A stretch of 64,000 nt of DNA from Arachnopeziza araneosa (lineage: Eukaryota; Ascomycota; Leotiomycetes; Helotiales; Arachnopezizaceae). Below, in pieces: positions 44,239 through 54,820 of this stretch; the stretch's first letter is position 1; every line of letters begins with the position of its first letter. The position numbers and the translations under genes were made by a program. The stretch is taken from assembly GCA_003988855.1 (NCBI GenBank), contig QYAI01000004.1, positions 124,001 to 188,000 on the forward strand, written 5' to 3'. The notes under the pieces were generated by a model. The model was not told the DNA's origin. It ran no database searches and worked only from the letters and a program-made list of their open reading frames with translations.

Positions 44239-45505
44239 ATGCCAGGTCTCGACATGGAGCCAGTCGTCACTGACAACACGAGAAGTCAGTAACTACCCCG
44301 CTGTAACTTGCTCTTGATGCACGAAATTTATTAATTTTCTTCTCTGATTTAGTCCTGGGTCAGGATCCATTAATCCCACCACAATTGCTTGTCTCGGAGA
44401 TTCCTATCACTTCCGCATCCCTTAAAACAGTCCTCCAGGGCCGCAGCGATGCTATCGAGATCATTATGGGCAGGTCTGACCGCCTTCTGGTTGTCTGCGG
44501 TCCTTGCTCTCTTCATGACCCTGCCACAGCTCTCGAGTACTGTGAGCGATTGAAGAAATTAGCTGACAGACTCTCGGATAACCTTTGCATCATTATGCGT
44601 GCATATCTTGAGAAACCACGTACAACTGTGGGCTGGAAAGGCCTGATCAACGACCCAGATCTTGACGAGTCCTTCAAGATCAATAAGGGTCTACGAATTA
44701 GCCGAAAGTTGTTTTGTGATCTCACGAGTCTTGGCATGCCAATTGCGACGGAGATGCTAGATACTATCTCCCCTCAATTTCTTGCCGATCTCATCTCCCT
44801 GGGCGCAATTGGTGCAAGAACCACAGAATCTCAATTGCACCGCGAATTAGCTTCTGGGCTCTCCTTCCCTGTTGGATTCAAGAATGGAACAGATGGAAGT
44901 TTGACCGTTGCCATTGATGCTATTGGTTCTGCTGCTGCGAAGCATCATTTTATGGGTGTCACAAAACAAGGCCTTGCTGCAATTACAAGAACTAGTGGCA
45001 ATGAGCACGGTTTCATCATTCTCCGCGGCGGTACCAAAGGAACGAATTTTGATACTGAGAGTGTCAAGGTTGTAAAGGAGACACTGACTAAAAAAAACCA
45101 AAAGCAAGCTATCATGATCGATTGCTCCCATGGTGAGTGAGTCCTGGAGGAGGGCTTCCAAAGTCGGAGCTAATTTGACTAGGTAACTCAAACAAGGATC
45201 ACCGAAATCAGCCCAAGGTTGCGGAAGTAATCGGCCAACAGTTACGGGCTGGTGAAAAATCAATCGTTGGTGTTATGATTGAATCACATATCAACGAGGG
45301 CAATCAAAAGATGCCATCTGAAGGACCATCAGGACTCAAAAAGGGCGTTAGTATCACCGATGCTTGCATCAACTGGGAAACGACTGTCGATGTCCTCGAA
45401 AAGTTAGCAGAGGCAGTCAGAGAACGTCGATTGAACACTTCAAACGGTCGTCAAGACAACAAAGCCCAAGTCCTAGAAGAAGGTTCAGCAGATGTCGTCA
45501 ATTGA
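44239..45505 (+). CDS. 3-deoxy-D-arabino-heptulosonate 7-phosphate synthase (DAHP synthase, type I)
   Basis: Three exons: 44239-44284, 44353-45132, 45183-45505; 382 aa. The enzyme condenses phosphoenolpyruvate with erythrose 4-phosphate, the first step of the shikimate pathway. Invariant blocks are visible: VVCGPCSLHDP, IIMRAYLEKPRTTVGWKGL, INDPDLDESF, EMLDTISPQFLADL, LGAIGARTTESQLHRELASG, SFPVGFKNGTDG, RGGTKGTNFD, IDCSHGNSNKDHRNQPKV and MIESHINEGNQ. It resembles yeast ARO4 somewhat more than ARO3 in the LGMPIATEML region and the HHFMGVTK block, but the feedback isoform (Tyr- or Phe-sensitive) cannot be settled from this. The C-terminal 20 residues are an extra acidic/polar tail. A TGACTCA site lies 90 bp upstream. 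Confidence 0.96.
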
Positions 45506-46578
45506 GTCTTCATGGATTCAACAGGACCAATTTTTCTTTGAAAGTCCAGCGTGAATGAGACGGCTTTGATATTGCATGGCGTCTGGAGTTAAATTCCCAG
45601 GTTCTGGAAAAGTTGAAGATATTCCGGGTATAGGTGCCCATTATCAAATGCCTACTACAAAAGGGTTGAATCGTAAGTATTCTGAAACCCAATTCCCAAT
45701 TTAGCATAGTGAATAAATAGGCATTATGCCACGTCACAAAGGCGTTGAACGCAAAAGTTGTCTCCCATGCGTTATTACTTGTTCCCCCACTCAAAAATCT
45801 TGCTACTTGTATCGATTCTACACAAGTGCTTAAAGAAATTGCTACTTTTCCATCGCTACTAAATATAGGGACCACCCTCCCCCCCAAGGCTCAAATCCTT
45901 GCAAGGCATTCATTGTCTTGATAGACTAGAATAATGTTTGCGAGGGTATACTTATAAGGTAAGGTTAAGATACACAAGCTCTCAAAGCTCCCCCTCTGTC
46001 AACTGGTTTATGCAAAACTTCATTTTAAAAGGGTTTATTGTCTATAAAATGAGCATGAGATTACGACGAGAAATAGGTGAATGCTGTCAAGAAGAGAGTC
46101 CAGAAGCTCATCAATGGAGAAGATTGATTAGCCACGAAAAAATTACCCCTCCTGAGGATTAGAAGCTGATTTACTCCGTCGAATAGGTTAAAATTCTTCA
46201 CATGTACCAGTCTGGAAATTTTCATAAAAAAAAATCTTGACTAGGTCTCTCTCAAAGATCCAAATCTGGACCGAATTCAGAGACTGAGAGAGTGATGAAT
46301 GCGGCACTTCTATCCCTATACAGCCGCAAAGAATGCCAGATATGCAAAGCCTTCCTTCCCACCAAGCTAATGCGCCAGCAAAAAGTCCATATTGACAAAC
46401 CAGCCATCCCAGAACCAGCTATAATCCTTATGTTGAAAATGAGCCAACGCCGTTCCATCATGCAGAATCTGGAGCCCTACACATGAGTATCCTTACTCTC
46501 ATGAAATCCCATCATGTTGCGTGCATCGCTTCACTCTTCTCCCTTCTCCTCTATATTTGAGTCGTGGGCGTTATCCAA
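45506..46578. other. 1.1-kb convergent intergenic region
   Basis: Between the DAHP synthase and SIP5 stop codons. Short frames on both strands are not convincing. Runs such as A8 near 46225. No RNA gene seen. Confidence 0.45.
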
Positions 46579-49238
46579 TCATTGTGTAATCACCCTGGTT
46601 TCTCTATCACCGGTCCAACCTAGTTGTTTGCCGTCTTCGTCGTTAGTTGCAGCTGGGGTCTCTGGAGTGACCATAACTTCTGGGTTACTCCTTTGGGATT
46701 CCAACAAACTTACTTGCCTAATTTTTGTGCTATCATCTACTCTAAGTGTGGCAACGCTTTCTTCTAGGCCACCGAATGAGCTAGATCTCTGGGTAGAATG
46801 TGTAGAACCCTCTCCGCCGCCAAGGTGTTCAATATGTCTTGCGGCGTCTTTCTCAGATTCTTCGTCTTCATGGCCGATCATAGCTGCGAGGCTTCTAAAG
46901 TTGAACATTGATTCCGGTCCGACGTTTCCATTTGCATCACCATCAGGTGTTCCGTTTGAATGACCAGCGATATGGGTTCCAGACACATTCGGTGAATCAA
47001 GAGACGAATTTGAACCATGGTTATGAAAGTCATTCCTGATACTACCTGGGACGGATTCAATAAACGATGAAGCAGGACTCGAAGCGTTACTCATCTGGCG
47101 AAGATGAGATGGTCGTTCAGGTGCGGTTGGGGACGCTGAAGGCTGGTGAGTTTCATTAACAGCCGCTAAGGTGCTGGTGTCAAGGTGTCGAGCTCCGGGG
47201 ATATTATGGCTCGAGGTCGTAGCTCGCGGAGGATCGTTAGGAGGAGATACATTAGTGTTGCTCATCAAGCCGCGATCAATTCCCTTTCCTTTCGAATTGG
47301 AGGGCTCCGAATCTTCGGGTGTAATCTCCCTCTGGAGCATGCTTGCACCACTATTGCCTCTTCTCCTTCCTAATCCGGGTAAATTTAGGCTTAGAGTGCT
47401 TCCGCTGGCTGAGCTCGCTCCACTTCCATAGACACCTTTCTTTTCTCGCTTTTCCCGCTTCTTCTCTTCTTTGGCCTTCTTCTTCGCTTCTTTAGCAGCT
47501 TCTTTCTCAGCTTTCCGCTTCCTATCCTCCTCGGCAGCTAAGCTAAGCCGAATTGCTTCCATCATCATCATTTCTTCCAGGTCTTCAATCCTGCCTCTCC
47601 TCCTAGAACCGGCACTTTCTCCTCCAGCTTCTCTGCGTATCGAGTTTATTTGGTCTGACACACTTCTGCCGCTGCCAGGCTCTACTGAAGTAGGAGTTCC
47701 TGCTCCGCTCGCTCCAGCATTGCCCTCTCCACGATGTCTACCAAGTCTGTTTGATCTGAATCCAAAACCTCGCACGTCTTGAGTACCATTCATTAGGTAT
47801 GCAGCTGTATGCAAAGCGGTCGCGGCGGCAGATCGCCGGGCGAGATGTGACCTAGCATTAGCAAGCTTTGTGGCCCAGTCAGGACGTACTCGGTCAGTGG
47901 TAATGACCGTCGAGGCGTTAGCGGAAATCGAAGTGGTTCTTCTCTTGTGTGAATTTGGTGACAATGGAGTAGCTGCTGGAGAGGCAGTAGAGTTGATTGA
48001 AGAAGACGATGACATGGCCGAAGAAAAAGTACCCAGGCCGTGTGACGCATTTGCATACGCAAGGCCTCTGCGATATGGGAGGGGATCGTATGTGATTCCA
48101 AATTCTGGTTGTTGACAGTACGGGCAGCATGCAGGTTCAGAGACCAATGCTTCTGCATCTGCGGTAGGTTCGGCTGGAGACTGATTCGCCGGATCGTGAT
48201 GGTCCGGTGGGTGGGGATCAGGTCTCTTAATCTGCACAAAACATTCTGAACATATGGGTTGGTCGCAGCATCTCGTCTTATTGAGGTATGGTGGATAGCT
48301 AAGGAAGCAAATGGGACACTCAGTCGCATCTTTGTATAGAAAAACCTCGATTGCCTGTCCATTAACGTATGGATCTTTTGGTAACTGTATTTCTCGAGGG
48401 ACGAGATCTGAGGACGACAGACTCTTGGAGGCGCTTGTGAGAGAAGCTAATGTTTTTGAACGAGGTCTGAAAGGGGATGAGGATTGACCAGGTGGGGATG
48501 CAGCCATGGATGAGTTGGCATTTGAGAAAGCAGGATGTGATGGAGAGAGGGTAGCAGAAGCGTCAGAGGCCGTAGAGTGTGATCGAGAAGATATAGGAAC
48601 CATCAAGTTTTGCAAGTTTTGGTTCGAGGGATGTTTGGATTCAGGAGATATTGAATTCGAGAGGTCTTCTTGAGGAATTTCATCCGGTGCAGGTATAGGA
48701 AGGCCTCTGCCAGCGGCAACCAATTGATGTTCTGTCCACGATTCTGAAAAGTCATTGAGGCCCCTCCAGAAAGGAGCCATACGCCGTTCAATCTAAAGCA
48801 AGTCAGCCCATCATCCTACATGCACTCATTGATCATAAATACCATCAGTTGCCTGACTACAGGTTTGCTAAAGTCCTCCGGGCCCGTGTAGACCCCCATG
48901 GTGACCAAATAACCGCCATCAACATGCTCCTCCTTGAGACTTCTCTCTCTCTCTTTTATTCTCGCCTGTCTCTCCTTCTCCAATTTCCTGGCTTCTCTTT
49001 CCTGCTTGGTCTCACGCCGCTCAGGTAGCTCATTGTTGGAGCTGGATCCTATCCCCAAGAATGAGAGATCCGGCCGACTGCCTCTCCCAGTCCTGGAAGC
49101 ATACAGATGGGGTTGAGTTCGATCCGTCGGCGATGTTGGTTGACTGCTTCCCGCCGCCGCAACAATATCAGGATGTCTCGACGAGGGCGACGAGGGAGAG
49201 TCTGGGCCCCGCGCTTCTTTCGTTGGGTTGTTTCCCAT
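46579..49238 (-). CDS. SIP5: Sip5-like RING-type protein
   Basis: Two exons on the minus strand: 49238-48843 and 48792-46579; 869 aa. Sip5 was found in yeast as a partner of the Snf1 kinase and the Reg1/Glc7 phosphatase. The 50-bp intron joins VVRQLM to IERRMAPFWRGLNDFSESWT, the family's signature. A RING-like set follows: ATECPICFLSYPPYLNKTRC, CDQPICSECFVQIKR and ACCPYCQQPEFGITYDP. The N terminus MGNNPTKEARG has Gly2 and Thr6 and fits N-myristoylation. A Lys/Glu-rich helix (about residues 540-590, EAAKEAKKKAKEEKKREKRE) and long Ser-rich disorder make up the C-terminal half. Length is within the range of filamentous-fungal homologues and much longer than yeast Sip5. Confidence 0.9.
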
Positions 49239-50260
49239 GCTGCAACTTGCGATCCGCGAATGCCGGATCAGCAGGACATTGAGAAGCAGTGCTGAAGGTC
49301 TGCGCTGACAAGATGACGGGTAAGATATAGTGGGAGGAGGGACGGAGAACGCGTATGGTTGACGCTGCACAGGCGAAGCGGAAAACGCGGGGAAATGTTA
49401 GTCGTTCGTGACTTTTCTTGATGCTCTCTCCACTGAGGTTTGATCTCACACGAGCGGACTCATTAGACACCGAGTGAGCAGGGGAGGAGATGGAAGCTGC
49501 AACACCAGAACGATACTGGATGCCGCTTTCGTGCTTGATAAGTCACCACAAGAACCGAGCAGGCCGCCCTCACCTACCAGATCAATCCAGGAAGGCCACG
49601 CTCGAAGAAGAGGAAAGGCTGAAGACGATGGGCGTTCTTGGAGGAAGAGGGTCTTGAGGTCCAAGATGCCCTCCGCTCTGTTGGATGGACAGTATGACGG
49701 CAGCAGAGCTCGGAGCGAAGTGGCGCTTGTCAGCACTCCCTTGCAGGCCCAGCCAGGCCAGAAAAGGGGCGAGATTTCCAAAGCTCCATCCCACGCCTTT
49801 TATCAGCCGGCATTGATAGCGAGATCCTGCTCTGGCTCGCGCATGAAGAATGTCAAAGTGACACTCCCAGACAGCCAATCACAGCCATATTCAGCGGGAC
49901 TCGGGGCTGTGGGTAAGGATGGCAATGCATTCTACAGTATCATCCTCTCCATTCTTCATCTTGAGCACTTGCTTGCTGCAACCGACGACCAACATTATGG
50001 CTCTATTTGACAAACTTCTCCTTCTGCTCATAATCACATTTCGCGGTATAACGATCTAAACGGAATTTTTCTATTATGGCTAGCCTTTCTGTACCCAACC
50101 GCCTTTCTGCTTGCTATGATCCATCATCAGTCTTCTATGTTTAAATATACCTATATAGTTTCCTGATCAGGGGTTTTCTTTTTGCATCCTTTCTCAGCTC
50201 TCCTGCAAAACGAGATGCCTCTTGCGCATTCTCGGCTCTGCTTCTGGCCTGACCACATTG
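49239..50260. other. Intergenic, SIP5 promoter side
   Basis: About 1 kb between two minus-strand genes. A 178-codon plus-strand frame (49474-50010) has no recognisable similarity and overlaps other frames; I do not call it. No RNA gene seen. Confidence 0.45.
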
Positions 50261-50732
50261 TCACTGTGGATCGCCGGCGGCGAAACAGCTCATAAAGGTC
50301 CAATTGCTTGTTGCATTCATCTGCACCCGTCAGTTCACTCAAGCAAGACCTGCGAGGGTTACTTACTCTCACCGTCTCATATCTGCAGCAAAAAGCTGCA
50401 AAAACTATATTTGGAGTTCCATTTACACTGTCTTCGTTCAGGCATGCATACTGGTTTCTTGGCCCCATCGTACTTCCCCCAACATTAGTGGCAACTAGGG
50501 TTGCGTTGTAACCTAACAAGATCAAATTGTTAAAAGATATAGTAGTGGGGGATCGAATCCTCTCACAGCTAGGATTATATCCTTCGTCATCAAGTGCTCC
50601 ATTGCAACAACCTCCAAGGAAATAGTTATCGCAAGTGACGGTACGATTATAATAGTGTTGTCTTTCGATCACCAATGCAGATGCGATAGTCACCACCCTC
50701 AAGACGATAAGGGCTACACTTAGGAAGCGCAT
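50261..50732 (-). CDS. Small secreted eight-cysteine protein, hydrophobin-like order
   Basis: Two exons on the minus strand: 50732-50373 and 50320-50261; 139 aa. Signal peptide MRFLSVALIVLRVVTIASA. The mature chain has exactly eight cysteines in the order C-CC-C-C-CC-C (CDNYFLGGCC, NPSC, YACLNED, AAFCCRYE, FMSC) with spacing 7-12-40-17-15. The 52-bp intron lies four codons after the second CC pair in phase 0, the same site as intron 2 of the class II hydrophobin at 28450. Without that intron the frame would run on into a Lys/Arg-rich tail to 50151, which looks wrong. N-glycosylation sites (NRT, NAT, NWT) are present. A TATATAA box is 67 bp upstream. A GTGAGA..CTAG intron removing Cys4 is possible but less likely. 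Confidence 0.65.
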
Positions 50733-51694
50733 CGTTGCATTAGCTCGCAACTCTAAAACACCAGATGGAGAGGTCTGAGATTGAAGACATTGCGAGAATT
50801 ATATACAAGTATTGCAAAAGACACTTGAAAATGTGGGGAAATAATCAAGAGGAAAAAATCCCTGGCTAATGTTGACACGAGGTCACAGGAGGGTCTGGAA
50901 GATTGTTGACACGAAAGAGCAAAACGGATAAATCATAGAAGGAAACAACATGGTAGCTGAGCGCCTGATCATATTTGGTTCATGTCAACTCGGATTCGTT
51001 CCATGGACTGATTGAGCCGTCGGCAGAGCAGCCGAAACCTCCCTGCTTTCATTTATGAATAGATTGCAGAGCATTGCAACAGCCTTCCTTCTTTGAAATT
51101 GTTTTCATAAGACCGTGCCGCACAATTGCATACTCAAAAAGCTTCAACGTCACTTTGGGCAGTCTGATCTCTAAAAAAGTGGCCTCAATTCAACGCTCTC
51201 CACTCGAGAAAGAGTCTCAAGCCAACACCACATCTCAAACAAAACAAGCGCAATTGGGGAAGGAAAAACCCCTCGAAATCAATATTCGTTAGCTAGATAC
51301 CTAGAAGATCTATTTTACTCGATTGCTCTTACTGAGATTTATCCTAAGTTTGTGATTGTTTTAAAAAATCTTTTTGTTCTTCCTATTGCGGCCCGCCACT
51401 CATTTCTCGGCTGGAGAGCAAGTCTGAACATCCATATTCAAATCCCTTTCACCGCCTTAGACCTTGGCAGAACCCAGCATACACTTTCTGCCCCACCAAA
51501 CCCGTCCGCTCGCCAGCTTCAAACTTATTTTCGAAATCGTCATTTGCACTATCGCTGTTAAATCGATGACTCACAATCCTTTCCCGCCATGTCGTGACCA
51601 TTGGAATCATTCTTTTCCTCTCCAGTCACCTAGACTACCCTTTCCCTGCTTTCTTTACCTGAGCTACCGAAATCTTCATATCTAAACCTCCACA
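50733..51694. other. Divergent intergenic region, no gene seen
   Basis: 0.96 kb; holds the promoters of the secreted protein and of ARA2. The last 200 bp are C/T-rich, as in leaders of fungal genes. Confidence 0.5.
50799..50805 (-). promoter_or_regulatory. TATA box of the eight-cysteine secreted protein gene
   Basis: TATATAA on the minus strand, 67 bp upstream of the ATG at 50732. Position and sequence suit a core promoter element. Confidence 0.5.
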
Positions 51695-52813
51695 ATGTCT
51701 CCATCTCAACCACCACTTTCAACCGTACTCCCTCCTCTAATATGCGGTACTGCAACCTTCAATCATCAATACAACGCTAATCCTTTCTCACTCCCCACTA
51801 ATGCCATAATCGCCCGAGCACTTGCCCTTGGCGTTCGCGCCTTTGACACCTCACCCTACTATGGGCCTTCCGAAGAGCTTTTGGGGCAAGCACTCATCCG
51901 CTCTCAAGCTGCTCGCCCCTCCTACCATCTCATAACAAAGGTTGGCCGCATTGGCGGCTCCGAGTTTGACTACTCTGCCGAATGGGTCCGCTACTCCATC
52001 GCCCGTTCCCTCAAGCGGCTGCACACCACTTACCTTGACCTCGTCTACTGCCACGACGTAGAATTCGTCTCTCCTGCCGAAGTCCTCGTAGCAGTGCGCG
52101 AACTTCGTCGCCTGCGCGATACCGAGCACATCATTAGATACGTTGGAATCAGTGGGTACCCAGTACCTGTGCTGTGCGAACTAGCTGAGCTAGTGTTGAA
52201 GGAAACCGGCGAGCCTTTGGATGCCGTCATGAGTTATGCAAACTTCACGCTGCAAAATGAAACGCTTGGAAGCATTGGTTTGGAAAGATTGAAGAAGACT
52301 GGTGTAAGCTGCGTCCCTAATGCGAGCGTGCTTGGTATGGGATTATTGCGCGGGGTGGGGGTGCCCGTGGGCGGGACGGGGGATTTTCACCCAGCTCCTA
52401 AGGAGTTGCGAGATCGTGTGCAGGAAGCCGCGAGGTTTGTAGAAAGTAAAGGGGAGAAGCTAGAGGTTGTTAGCATCAGGTGGGGTTTGGACACTTGGGC
52501 GAGAAAGGGAGCCAGTGTGGGTGGTCAAGGAGGTATTGGGGTAAGTGTTATGGGTGTCAGCAATATTGAGGAGTTGGAGGAGACTATGAGAGTTTGGGAG
52601 AGTGTGCTAGATGGGTTAGATGTGGCGGGAAGGGGTGTCCAGGAAGAGAAGAGGCAATGGAGTTTCGCAAGGAGAAAAGATGTCGAGGATAAGGCTGGTG
52701 GTATTTGGAAGATTTTGGGAGAGTGGAAGGATTTTACTTGGCCGAGTCCCGAGGTTGACTATGTAAATACTAGAATTGTCAAGGGTGCAGCTTCGGACAA
52801 GCCTTTGCCGTAG
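51695..52813 (+). CDS. ARA2: D-arabinose 1-dehydrogenase, aldo-keto reductase
   Basis: Single exon, 372 aa. Ara2 oxidises D-arabinose to D-arabinono-1,4-lactone with NAD, the step before D-erythroascorbate formation. The aldo-keto reductase tetrad is visible: Asp51 and Tyr56 in FDTSPYYGPSEELLG, Lys82 in LITKVGR, and His120 in LDLVYCHDVEF. ICGTATFNHQYN near the N terminus and the DYSAEWVRYSIARSLKRL block are typical of the Ara2 branch rather than general AKRs. Around residues 200-310 comes the cofactor-binding half with MSYANFTLQN and VSVMGVSNIEEL. The last 60 residues carry the extra Trp-rich segment (GIWKILGEWKDFTWPSPEVD) seen in fungal members. Length fits the family. Confidence 0.9.
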   Translation: MSPSQPPLSTVLPPLICGTATFNHQYNANPFSLPTNAIIARALALGVRAFDTSPYYGPSEELLGQALIRSQAARPSYHLITKVGRIGGSEFDYSAEWVRYSIARSLKRLHTTYLDLVYCHDVEFVSPAEVLVAVRELRRLRDTEHIIRYVGISGYPVPVLCELAELVLKETGEPLDAVMSYANFTLQNETLGSIGLERLKKTGVSCVPNASVLGMGLLRGVGVPVGGTGDFHPAPKELRDRVQEAARFVESKGEKLEVVSIRWGLDTWARKGASVGGQGGIGVSVMGVSNIEELEETMRVWESVLDGLDVAGRGVQEEKRQWSFARRKDVEDKAGGIWKILGEWKDFTWPSPEVDYVNTRIVKGAASDKPLP

Positions 52814-53830
52814 AGAAAAATGAGTTCTGAGATCTATAGCCAGTTTCCTGCTATATGAGTGGCGTTAGAAGTGATGAAGTTCTTAATTTGTCAAGATACC
52901 TGTTTTTTTTAATTAGCTAAAAGCTTTGCTGCAGTTGAGTCATGTAGGTCAAAGTTAAAAGGCTACCTTTATATAACCCTATTGGTCGCTGCTTGCCAGC
53001 TTCCTCCGAACACTATCCTATGCGGATTGACGACATACTTTTTTAAAACACTGCCAGTTTTCTTATGCCAACCTCGTTTATTATTATTCTGAAAAGATAA
53101 ATTGGAGGATACAATGCAAAAAATGACTCCGTTATTTTGATATCAAGTCAGCGGTTTATGTATAGTCGTTCGAGTATCTAAATAAGGACAGACCACAAAT
53201 CAAAGCATCTTAGTACTGAGTCTATATCGTCCTGATAATACAAGGCCTTGTTGAAGTTGCATCGTACTTCCCAATTTGGTCCTCTTGATAAGGTCTACCT
53301 CAAAGCTTGCTCCGATTCTTGAATTCTCTTTGCTTTAGCTAATATGAAGCTGTTTAGAACCAGGATAGTTACCTATTTTACATCTGATTGTTCTAATTAT
53401 AACAAAGTGCCGGTTCTGCTCCGGACTGTTCGTCAAACATGCTATTCATTAAAGATATGCTAGTTTATAACTGGCACCATAATTCATAAACGATAATTAA
53501 TGAAATAAATCGTCTAGAACATCTATTTGCATTGCAATTATACTCTTCAAATGTAAGTACAAAACAGCCTTAAATTATAAATTTTGCGTGTTTTGCGCAG
53601 ACGTAGTAGATAAATATATTCGATTTACCTTATATATTAGCTCTTTAAAGCATTTTTAACTGTTTTTATAATCTTAAAGAGATACTTCTCTTACTTGCTA
53701 ACTAAGAGCAAGTTTGCTGTTACTAAAGGATGCAATAATTCGTGTTACGTCACTACATTAACAATCAAACAATACCTACTACAAATATATATAAGATTTC
53801 AAAAGTGCTAAATTATTTTCTATGTTAAAT

Positions 53831-54024
53831 GTCAAATTTCACATATAACAATTAAAAGTTTTAAAGGTCGAATTCCACATGCGGCAATTAAAAGCTTTAA
53901 ATGTCGAATTCTATTTGTAACAATTAAAGATTTTAAATGCCGAATTCTATATACAACAATTAAAAGATTTAAATGTCGAATTCTATATGCGATAATTAAA
54001 AGTTTTAGATATCGAATTCTGCAT
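53831..54024. repeat. 36-bp minisatellite, five units plus a partial sixth
   Basis: Units start at 53831, 53867, 53903, 53939, 53975, and a partial one at 54011. Each begins with a GTCGAATTC-like word and has AATTAAAAGTTTTAAA-like sequence in the middle. Units differ by several substitutions but not by length. Since 36 is a multiple of three, the minus strand stays open and reads a 12-residue repeat (RIRHLKLLIVAY-like) for about five copies. The frame has no upstream context of a gene, so coding is doubtful. Confidence 0.9.
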
Positions 54025-54185
54025 ATTTTGGGAGCCTTCATGATCATATGAATGTATGATGGAAATATCACGCTCTACACGCCAGGAAATCATCGCTGCT
54101 GGAGGTTCAAGAAAAGTCTTGTATGGTGAAAATTACTGGTTCATAAGTACCGATGCGATTCGTCAAAAAGCATTCGAAATACGAG

Positions 54186-54399
54186 GCGGGCAAAATTCGT
54201 CTTCGCCGAACGAAAAAATCAAAACCGCAGAATGTCAATTCTCGTCTTAAACAAGCACTTGAAACTTAAAATTCGGAGTTCTTAGATACTCACCTTTTAT
54301 TGTATGTAATTTTATCGACTTTAGTAGAGTAAAGATTGTGGTAGTTGAGCCCCGACTTTACAATTTCCTGAAGCTTTGGCGAAGACGAATTTTGACCGC
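54186..54399. repeat. 22-bp inverted repeat flanking a 170-bp spacer
   Basis: Left arm 54186-54207, right arm 54378-54399; the arms are reverse complements at 21 of 22 positions, sharing CAAAATTCGTCTTCGCC. The similarity stops sharply outside the arms. It could be the ends of a short non-autonomous element, a decayed insertion, or a hairpin. No target-site duplication could be settled by eye. Confidence 0.7.
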
Positions 54400-54820
54400 T
54401 TCGATAGGTGTCATGCCACCAATCACCATCGAGAGCAAAGACGATATCATGAGCTGTCTCCCAAGTCTATGACGCTCGTCAAGGGAGGGAACCAGTAGTT
54501 GATCCGAGGGTTATAGTGAGTTTCACTGGAAATTGGGCCTAGCTAATAATCGCTCATTTACTTGAGGGTATCATCAACTTGCTATGTCCATCTCCAAGCT
54601 CTCGTCTTCAACGGCGTGTTTCCAACCTCTAGGATACAAGCCAGCTAAGGCACTGGCATGTGACAAAACTCATTGCCTGATTTAAATCTCTCTTCACTTC
54701 ATCACATTACATAAGTAATTTCTTATGTCGTCTCTGTCTCAGTCTTGACAGGAATCTTCTAAGAGTCTGGCTTCGGCAAAAATCTAATTAAACGAATTTC
54801 AGAGTGGCAGTTCTATGTAC

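Larger units (their letters stand above)
52814..54820. other. AT-rich gene-free island with repeats
   Basis: 2 kb between ARA2 and the small membrane-protein gene, strongly AT-rich from about 52860 to 54060. It contains a 36-bp minisatellite (53831-54024) and an imperfect 22-bp inverted repeat (54186-54399). No supported gene. A repeat-induced-mutation relic is possible but no element is recognisable. Confidence 0.6.

Noticed and set aside
49474..50010. 178-codon plus-strand open frame
   Set aside because: Low-complexity-like sequence without similarity that I can recognise, in the 5' region of SIP5; likely chance.
50151..50372. Unspliced C-terminal extension of the eight-cysteine secreted protein
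   Set aside because: It adds a Lys/Arg-rich tail unlike the rest, while splicing gives an intron at the hydrophobin site and an even eight-cysteine set.
53832..54071. Minus-strand 79-codon repeat peptide as a gene
   Set aside because: It follows directly from a 36-bp tandem repeat in AT-rich DNA with no promoter, splice or homology support.
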